Origin: Paraktedonobacter sp034437695
GTDB lineage: Bacteria > Chloroflexota > Ktedonobacteria > Ktedonobacterales > Ktedonobacteraceae
Direction of reading: 5' to 3'
NCBI GenBank assembly: GCA_034437695.1
Contig: DAOTTJ010000438.1
Span: 1-11,508, forward strand
DNA length: 11,508 nucleotides
In this document: positions 7,068 through 11,508 of the stretch, piece by piece
How positions within the stretch are numbered: the first letter of the stretch is position 1
Layout of the letters: each line of letters starts with the position of its first letter
Position numbers and translations under genes: made by a program
Notes under the pieces: model-generated
Databases searched by the model: none
The model's input: the letters and a program-made list of their open reading frames with translations, nothing else
What the model was told of the DNA's origin: nothing

Positions 7068-7877
7068 TTGCAACTCACAAGTATTGAAGATATTACTATT
7101 GCCCATCGCCATATTTTTCTCTCACCACACTTCGACGATGTGGCCTATTCCTGCGGCGGCACGCTGGGCGTCCAGGTCAGCGTCGGCCTACGTCCACTGG
7201 TCATTACGGTCTTTGGCGGAGTACCCGACAACGTCAACCTGAGTCCCTTCGCGCTCGATGTGCAGCGTAAAATGGGCTTTAGCCAGGACAGCCTCACAGC
7301 AGTCCAGACACGCCGCCGCGAAGACGCCGCCGCGCTTGAACTCATCGGCGTAGACTACCTCTGGCTCGACTATCACGAGGCCATCTATCGCGGCACACCC
7401 GCCTACTATACCCACGAAAACCAGATCATCGGTGGCTCGGTCCATGCAGGCGACCGCTGGATCGACGAAGAGCTAGCCAACATCCTGGTCTCCCTACGCC
7501 AACGCCTGCCCGACGCGGTCTGGTACGCCCCCCTGGGCGTGGGACGCCACGTCGACCACCAGATCGTCTGTTCAGCCGCCGACCGCCTGACCGAGCGCGG
7601 CGCAAAGGTCAACCTCTATGAGGATTTCCCCTATGTCGTGCGCCAGGCCGGTTCGCTCATCGAACGTCTGGAAGAGTTCGGCAATAGTCTCGAACCCGCC
7701 CTGGTCGAGATGTCGGAGATGCTCCCACTGCGCCAGGAAGCCTCGGCCCGCTATGCCTCGCAGATCGTCTCCAACTTTGGCGACCGCGACACCATGTTTC
7801 AATCGATCGCCAGCTATAGCCACAATATCCGCCCCGTCGAAACGGTCTACCTGGAACGCTACTGGACACTCCAATAG
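7068..7877 (+). CDS. PIG-L/LmbE-family deacetylase
   Basis: A 269-residue member of the zinc-dependent N-acetylglucosamine deacetylase-like family. The motif SPHFDD (19-24) supplies His21 and catalytic Asp23/Asp24 (normally HPDD), RRREDAAAL (82-90) is the conserved helix, and GRHVDH (159-164) gives the second metal motif with His161 and His164. YEDFPY (184-189) is seen in a subset of this family. No signal peptide is present, so it should act in the cytoplasm. Family members include MshB and BshB (mycothiol and bacillithiol synthesis), GlcNAc-PI deacetylase and antibiotic-pathway enzymes; the substrate here cannot be assigned, and no thiol-pathway or glycosyltransferase neighbours are seen. 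The start codon is TTG with a GGAGG ribosome binding site. It begins 129 bp after mutY and may be its own unit. Confidence 0.9.
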   Translation: MQLTSIEDITIAHRHIFLSPHFDDVAYSCGGTLGVQVSVGLRPLVITVFGGVPDNVNLSPFALDVQRKMGFSQDSLTAVQTRRREDAAALELIGVDYLWLDYHEAIYRGTPAYYTHENQIIGGSVHAGDRWIDEELANILVSLRQRLPDAVWYAPLGVGRHVDHQIVCSAADRLTERGAKVNLYEDFPYVVRQAGSLIERLEEFGNSLEPALVEMSEMLPLRQEASARYASQIVSNFGDRDTMFQSIASYSHNIRPVETVYLERYWTLQ

Positions 7878-7931
7878 CCCATCCAGGCCATACTGCCAGC
7901 ATCTCTACAGTCTGCCCAACCCCACACACGC

Positions 7932-7964
7932 AAGCGCCCTGTCCGTATCCAAGCCAGGGCGCTT
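7932..7964. terminator. Hairpin after the PIG-L gene, probable terminator
   Basis: A perfect 10-bp stem, AAGCGCCCTG and CAGGGCGCTT, encloses a 13-nt loop and starts 54 bp after the PIG-L stop codon. It lacks a T-tract (CTACG follows), so efficient intrinsic termination is uncertain, but the stem is strong and GC-rich. Confidence 0.5.
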
Positions 7965-8040
7965 CTACGAACCCGCACCACGTTCCCGCGTGCAAAAGCA
8001 TTTATAGATCGAAATAAAAGGATATACTCTTTCTTGCTCA

Positions 8041-8057
8041 GCTTTTGACTCAAAAGC
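8041..8057. promoter_or_regulatory. Operator-like palindrome GCTTTTGA-c-TCAAAAGC
   Basis: Perfect 8-bp arms around a single central base, just downstream of a TATACT hexamer and about 335 bp before the kinase start. The very short spacing favours a dimeric DNA-binding site over an RNA hairpin. The regulator is unknown. Confidence 0.4.
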
Positions 8058-8119
8058 GGCAAAAGAGAAAGGTGACAGAAGAGTCGAGCAAGGAAAGCAG
8101 TACATTCTGGCTCATCCGA

Positions 8120-8148
8120 TTGTGCATTATCTATAATGATGATAGAAT
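8120..8148 (+). promoter_or_regulatory. Candidate promoter for the transmembrane kinase gene
   Basis: TTGTGC (8120-8125) and TAGAAT (8143-8148) are separated by 17 bp; an overlapping perfect TATAAT is at 8132-8137 with a poorer -35. Either would give a leader of about 240 nt before the ATG at 8392. Confidence 0.4.
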
Positions 8149-8391
8149 AGCGAGGGCATAGACAGAAAGCTCAACTTGTTACACCTTCCCGATCAGAATA
8201 GAGTCAAACAGGGAGCACATACGAGCTAGTGGGTCGGTCGATCTTCTTCTGACTGAGGGGTGCGTCGCCCGTTGCGGCGAGTGGAGGAGAAGAGAGAGAA
8301 AGACACCTCGCGCCCTGGCAGAGTGAATCTCCGTTCCCCACCTCTCAATCATCGACAAACAGACTACTAATAGAGAAGCCGAGGGAACTCA

Positions 8392-10266
8392 ATGAAGGGC
8401 ATCGAAGGGCTAACGCTAGGCCGTTACGAACTGCGTCGTCGGATAGCACAGGGAGGAATGGCCGAAGTCTACCTGGCTTATGACCGTCAGGTACGCCGCC
8501 AGGTGGCAGTCAAGGTCCTCTATGGACGTGACGAACCTTTTGTCCGACGCTTTGAACGCGAAGCACTCGCGGTCGGAGCGCTCTCGCACAACCATATTCT
8601 GCCCCTCTACGACTTTGGCGAACAGAGTCCCTGGTACTACCTAGTCATGCCCTACGTCGACGGCTGTACCCTACGCGACTATATGCTGCGCCACAAACAG
8701 ATCACGCTGGAAGAAGCTGCCAGTTTCCTCAATCAGATCGCCTCGGCACTGCAATATGCCCACGAACACGGCGTCGTTCACCGCGATGTCAAACCGTCCA
8801 ACATCCTCCTGCGTCAGGATGGCTATGCCTACCTGGTCGACTTTGGTCTCGCCAAAGCCATGCAGGGAGCCGACGCCCTGACCAGCGCTGGCGCAATGGT
8901 CGGCACCCCCGAATATATGGCCCCAGAACAATCGAACGGCGAAAGCAACTACAGTAGCGATATCTACTCGCTCGGCATTATTCTCTACCAGATGCTCACC
9001 GGGCAACTCCCTTTTACCGCCGAGTCACCTGTGGCGATCTCGCTTAAACACATCCAGTCGATCCCACTACCGCCACGTAAAATCAACGAAGCCATTCCAC
9101 AGAGCATTGAGGACATTATTTTAAAGGCGATGGCCAAAGACCCTACCGAGCGCTATCAACAGGCCAGAGACCTCTCTGTGGCCTTCTGGAAGGCCTTCCA
9201 ACAGGAGACCCTCTCAAAAGAGAAAGCACTGCCTCCCTCCAGCGAAAGTGAGCATAGTACCGACGAGCAGGTGCGCGACGAAGAAGAACGCGTGGCAGTT
9301 ACTGCCACGGCCACACAGGTAGTGGAGAAAGAGGCCGGGCCGCTCAGGGTCGAGGTGCGCGGTCATCCGCCGATCATGCCGCTGCGTTTTCCACTGACCG
9401 AAAAACCCGGCGTGCTCGCCACTATGCCCGATACAAGTTCGCTGCCTCAAACCTCCAATCTCTCGCAGCGACTACGCCGTCTAAACAAACGCGGCGTACT
9501 CGCCCTGCTCTGCCTGGTCTTGCTGGTTCTGGGTCTGCCACTCGGTCTGCTCACCTGGCAGTTTCAGCAAAATGGCCACCCCGTCTTCTCAAGTCCAACC
9601 TCCATCGAGCAGGCGGGCGCGACCGCCACCGCGCAGACCCAGGCTCAGCAGGAGGAGATCCTGGCCGCACAGGCCCGTGTGAAAGCTACAGCCGGCATTA
9701 CCAGCTCGATCGGCGCTGGCCAGATTCTCTATGCCTCGACGCTGACCAGCCAGGGCGGCGGCTGGGTCGATGACGGCTATCAGTGCTTCTTTGACTCTCA
9801 GGGCTATCACGTGCAGAGCGCCTCAGCTCACGAGCTGGCCTGGTGCTACTCCGGCCAACGCACATACAACAATGTGGTGATCAGCGCTCAGGCCCAACTC
9901 AAACGCGGCGATGTCTATGGAGTAGCCTTCCGCCTGAACCCCGCCGCACAACAATTCTATGCGCTGGAGATCAATAAGGCCGGATCGTATCGCTTCGTAC
10001 TCGCCACCGGAAGCAACCCGACGACGTGGCTGACACTGATCGACTGGACACACTCTAGCTCCATCCAGACCGGCTATAACCAGCCAAATGTCTTTCTGAT
10101 CATCACCTCGGGAACCAGTTTCCGTTTTTATATCAACAGACAACTGGTAGTCACAAGCTATACCAACAGCTCCTATAGCTCAGGTCTGGTCGGCTTTCTG
10201 GTCGGCGGTGATATGGCAGGCGGAACAGAAGCTATCTTCAGCAATCTGCTGATCTTTCAAAAATGA
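8392..10266 (+). CDS. Transmembrane Ser/Thr protein kinase with extracytoplasmic beta-rich, lectin-like domain
   Basis: A 624-residue Hanks-type kinase predicted to be active. Kinase domain, residues about 10-270: AQGGMAEVY glycine loop (19-27), Lys41 in VAVK, HRDVKPSN (130-137) with catalytic Asp132, DFG (150-152), activation segment with Thr/Ser residues up to APE (177-179), and Asp190. A charged Glu/Thr-rich juxtamembrane linker (about 271-365) ends in RLRRLNKR, followed by one membrane helix (about 368-388). The extracytoplasmic part has an Ala/Gln/Thr-rich stalk (about 405-435) and a domain of about 185 residues (440-624) rich in beta strands and aromatic residues. It resembles concanavalin/LamG-like or DUF1080-type sandwiches and has two cysteines (465, 485) that could pair. 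No PASTA repeats. It likely senses an external ligand, perhaps carbohydrate, and signals by phosphorylation; ligand and targets are unknown. ATG start with GAGGG ribosome binding site. Confidence 0.94.
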   Translation: MKGIEGLTLGRYELRRRIAQGGMAEVYLAYDRQVRRQVAVKVLYGRDEPFVRRFEREALAVGALSHNHILPLYDFGEQSPWYYLVMPYVDGCTLRDYMLRHKQITLEEAASFLNQIASALQYAHEHGVVHRDVKPSNILLRQDGYAYLVDFGLAKAMQGADALTSAGAMVGTPEYMAPEQSNGESNYSSDIYSLGIILYQMLTGQLPFTAESPVAISLKHIQSIPLPPRKINEAIPQSIEDIILKAMAKDPTERYQQARDLSVAFWKAFQQETLSKEKALPPSSESEHSTDEQVRDEEERVAVTATATQVVEKEAGPLRVEVRGHPPIMPLRFPLTEKPGVLATMPDTSSLPQTSNLSQRLRRLNKRGVLALLCLVLLVLGLPLGLLTWQFQQNGHPVFSSPTSIEQAGATATAQTQAQQEEILAAQARVKATAGITSSIGAGQILYASTLTSQGGGWVDDGYQCFFDSQGYHVQSASAHELAWCYSGQRTYNNVVISAQAQLKRGDVYGVAFRLNPAAQQFYALEINKAGSYRFVLATGSNPTTWLTLIDWTHSSSIQTGYNQPNVFLIITSGTSFRFYINRQLVVTSYTNSSYSSGLVGFLVGGDMAGGTEAIFSNLLIFQK

Positions 10267-10390
10267 CACCCGCCATCTCACGCCGTTCAAACAGGGTACC
10301 TCCATAGGCGCAGACTTAGCGGGATGGTTAAGGGCAGCAGCCTTTAATCGGGGCTTGGGGTGTTTGACACGGGTAGGTTTTTCGCCGAAC

Positions 10391-10408
10391 GCTTCGCCGT
10401 GGCGAAGC
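10391..10408. repeat. Short palindrome with GCTTCGCC arms, copy 2
   Basis: GCTTCGCC (10391-10398), GT, then GGCGAAGC (10401-10408): a perfect 8-bp inverted repeat sharing the GCTTCGC arm with 5391-5409. Confidence 0.65.
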
Positions 10409-10479
10409 CCAGATCATCAGGGAAAGACAAAAAATCTACCCATGAAAAGGTTGAGGTGTCCCTAATAAACTTTTTCTTT

Positions 10480-10518
10480 TATTTTGCATGTTTTGCCTCT
10501 GGCAAAACATGCAAAATA
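10480..10518. repeat. Perfect 18-bp AT-rich hairpin
   Basis: ATTTTGCATGTTTTGCC (10481-10497), loop TCT, then GGCAAAACATGCAAAAT (10501-10517), extended by one T-A pair. No T-run follows on either strand, so it is not a classical terminator. It sits inside the putative MITE-like element. Confidence 0.8.
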
Positions 10519-10523
10519 GGAGT

Positions 10524-10542
10524 GCAGAGGGTATCCCTCTGC
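10524..10542. repeat. Perfect 8-bp hairpin next to the right end of the element
   Basis: GCAGAGGG (10524-10531), loop TAT, CCCTCTGC (10535-10542). It abuts the right terminal inverted repeat of the putative element and could act as a terminator-like or transposase-recognition stem; no T-run follows. Confidence 0.65.
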
Positions 10543-10594
10543 TAAAGTCTGCGCGAATGCCGGATACCTCGCGCTACACAGGAAGCAGGGCAAG

Positions 10595-11272
10595 ATGCAA
10601 GCTGGACACCAAGAGGTCGAGAAGCACAGCAAGATCGATCTTGCGCGCTCACCGCTAGACGATCATACCCCCTCGGCCATACATACGCTTGTGCTGGCTC
10701 TAGGAGCAAATAGCGGCGACCGACGCGCTAACCTGCTCGCCGCACTCCAACAGTTGCGCACAGTCATGAAGATCGAGATGCTCTCATCCATCTATGAAAC
10801 GATGCCGGTTGGCTTTAGAGACCAGCCGCAGTTTTTGAATATGGTCTGCCTGGGAGAAACCTCGCTGGAGGCCGCGCAGGTGCTCACACGCACGCAGGCC
10901 ATCGAGGTCGCACTCGGACGCACCCCCTCGTTCCGCAACGCTCCACGCCCTATCGATATCGATATCTTGTTCTATGACTCCCTGTGTCTCGACCAGACAA
11001 ACCTGACCATTCCCCATCCCCGCCTGCGCGAACGCGCCTTCGTCCTGGTTCCATTGGCCGAGATCATCCCCACATTCACCGATCCCGTCAGCAAGCAAAC
11101 CGTCCAGGAACTCCTTAACGCTATTCCACAGGAAGGCGTCACACGCCTGCCCGCACACCTCCAGATCTCGCTCAAGCACGCCAGAGAAAGAAACTCCACC
11201 ACCGACGCTCCCGATACTCAACCTGCTGGCACACAAGCATCGTCTTCGCCCAACGCAGCACAGACCAGCTAA
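10595..11272 (+). CDS. folK: 2-amino-4-hydroxy-6-hydroxymethyldihydropteridine pyrophosphokinase (HPPK)
   Basis: HPPK transfers pyrophosphate from ATP to 6-hydroxymethyl-7,8-dihydropterin in folate synthesis. Of 225 residues, about 31-180 are the HPPK fold: LVLALGANSGDRRANL (32-47), SIYETMPVGFRDQPQFLN (65-82) for pterin binding, PRPIDIDIL (117-125) with the two Mg-binding aspartates Asp121 and Asp123, and IPHPRLRERAFVLVPLAEI (139-157). The enzyme is usually about 160 aa. This copy has a hydrophilic N-terminal extension of about 30 residues and a disordered Ser/Thr/Ala-rich tail after residue 195. The first ATG with a purine-rich upstream is used; no better start is seen near the fold. folB and folP are not adjacent. 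The stop overlaps that of the convergent gene. Confidence 0.94.
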   Translation: MQAGHQEVEKHSKIDLARSPLDDHTPSAIHTLVLALGANSGDRRANLLAALQQLRTVMKIEMLSSIYETMPVGFRDQPQFLNMVCLGETSLEAAQVLTRTQAIEVALGRTPSFRNAPRPIDIDILFYDSLCLDQTNLTIPHPRLRERAFVLVPLAEIIPTFTDPVSKQTVQELLNAIPQEGVTRLPAHLQISLKHARERNSTTDAPDTQPAGTQASSSPNAAQTS

Positions 11273-11502
11273 TCGCTGAAAACCGTCTTTAAGTAGATCA
11301 GCAATCCCCCCGAACCAACCAGGAGCACACATCCCCAGCCAAAGCTCGCCTCATTGGGACCCACTACACCCTGCCATACATAATAAAGACCAAAAAGGAA
11401 CCCGACCACCGACGCCAGACCAAACAGGGTCGGGAAAAATTTGTTGATACCCACAAACGCCAACGTAAACAGGGCAATACCGATAATAACAATAGGAAGC
11501 AT
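11269..11502 (-). CDS. Small integral membrane protein of unknown function
   Basis: A 77-residue protein, very hydrophobic, with about three membrane segments: residues roughly 2-18, 24-46 and 56-73, separated by short loops (INKFFP; VGPNEAS). I recognise no family. The ATG at 11500-11502 is close to the window edge, so the promoter and ribosome binding site cannot be judged; GAGTGT precedes it. Its TAG stop overlaps the TAA stop of folK, with 4 bases shared. Codon use and clean hydrophobic periodicity support a real gene. Confidence 0.7.
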   Translation of the reverse strand: MLPIVIIGIALFTLAFVGINKFFPTLFGLASVVGFLFGLYYVWQGVVGPNEASFGWGCVLLVGSGGLLIYLKTVFSD

Positions 11503-11508
11503 ACACTC

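Larger units (their letters stand above)
7878..8391. other. Long intergenic region upstream of the transmembrane kinase
   Basis: No gene is seen in these 514 bases; reading frames here lack start signals and protein-like composition. The region holds the post-PIG-L hairpin, a TATACT (8023-8028) with a weak TTTATA 16 bp upstream, a 17-bp palindrome at 8041-8057, a promoter candidate at 8120-8148 and an approximately 240-nt leader. The leader has a small TCGCC/GGCGA stem near 8267-8282 and a purine-rich stretch. A GAGGG ribosome binding site is at 8381-8385, six bases before the kinase ATG. Confidence 0.55.
10308..10554. mobile_element. Putative MITE-like non-autonomous element
   Basis: The two ends are inverted copies: GCGCAGACTTAGC at 10308-10320 and GCTAAAGTCTGCGC at 10541-10554, whose reverse complement is GCGCAGACTTTAGC (one extra T). 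Both continue inward to a GGGAT. Inside lie GGGTAGGTTTTT (10371-10382) opposite AAAAAATCTACCC (10429-10441), GACAC/GTGTC next to them, a central GCTTCGCC/GGCGAAGC palindrome, a perfect 18-bp hairpin and an 8-bp hairpin. It is about 247 bp, non-coding and highly foldable, as MITEs are. No clear target-site duplication was found, so an unrelated structured RNA or regulatory region remains possible. Confidence 0.42.
10267..10594. other. Intergenic region filled by nested inverted repeats
   Basis: No gene is credible here. The 61-codon frame at 10360-10545 runs through the palindromes and has no Shine-Dalgarno or recognisable sequence. Nearly all of the region is taken up by the repeat element at 10308-10554. 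A GGAAGCAGGG purine stretch before the ATG at 10595 can serve as the folK ribosome binding site. Confidence 0.6.

Noticed and set aside
7859..8062. 67-codon minus-strand frame after the PIG-L gene
   Set aside because: Crosses the terminator-like hairpin, has no motif, and its start lies in a regulatory-looking region.
747..10266. The two kinase genes as one signalling operon or defence system
   Set aside because: They are about 6 kb apart with an opposite-strand operon and housekeeping genes between them; a functional link is only speculative.
10360..10545. 61-codon frame between the kinase gene and folK
   Set aside because: It runs straight through several perfect palindromes, so its sequence is dictated by the repeats; no start signal.

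Overview
The window looks like chromosomal DNA of a GC-rich, large-genome, free-living bacterium. The best guess is Chloroflexota, class Ktedonobacteria. That rests on two Hanks-type Ser/Thr kinases with multidomain architectures, an actinobacterial-style MutY without a NUDIX domain, roomy intergenic regions with palindromic repeats, and the general look of the proteins. It is inference from gene content; no rRNA or marker search was possible.

Layout from left to right. (1) A DedA-family membrane protein, open at the left window edge. (2) A 569-aa protein with a kinase-like domain, a long acidic linker and a C-terminal FHA domain. The HRD catalytic aspartate is replaced by serine, so it is predicted to be a pseudokinase. 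(3) A convergent minus-strand operon reading 182-aa unknown protein, then galT, then galK, the last two overlapping by 8 nt. It supplies two of the three core Leloir steps (galactose to Gal-1-P to UDP-galactose); galE and galM are not in the window. (4) A gene-poor stretch of roughly 0.7 kb with palindromes and a possible small Cys/His protein, followed by mutY. (5) A PIG-L/LmbE-type deacetylase with a TTG start. (6) A 0.5-kb regulatory-looking gap leading into a second, intact, transmembrane Ser/Thr kinase with an extracytoplasmic beta-rich, lectin-like domain. (7) A 0.33-kb gap containing a nested set of inverted repeats that resembles a MITE-like non-autonomous element. (8) folK (HPPK, folate synthesis), whose stop codon overlaps that of a convergent small membrane protein at the right edge.

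Most genes are housekeeping (galactose use, base-excision repair, folate) or single-gene units, with no sign of one large integrated pathway. The most notable points are the degenerate kinase-FHA fusion, the sensor-like kinase with a beta-sandwich ectodomain, the unknown first gene of the gal operon, and the MITE-like element before folK. No CRISPR array, tRNA, rRNA, transposase or phage gene was seen, and I see no convincing wholly new system.
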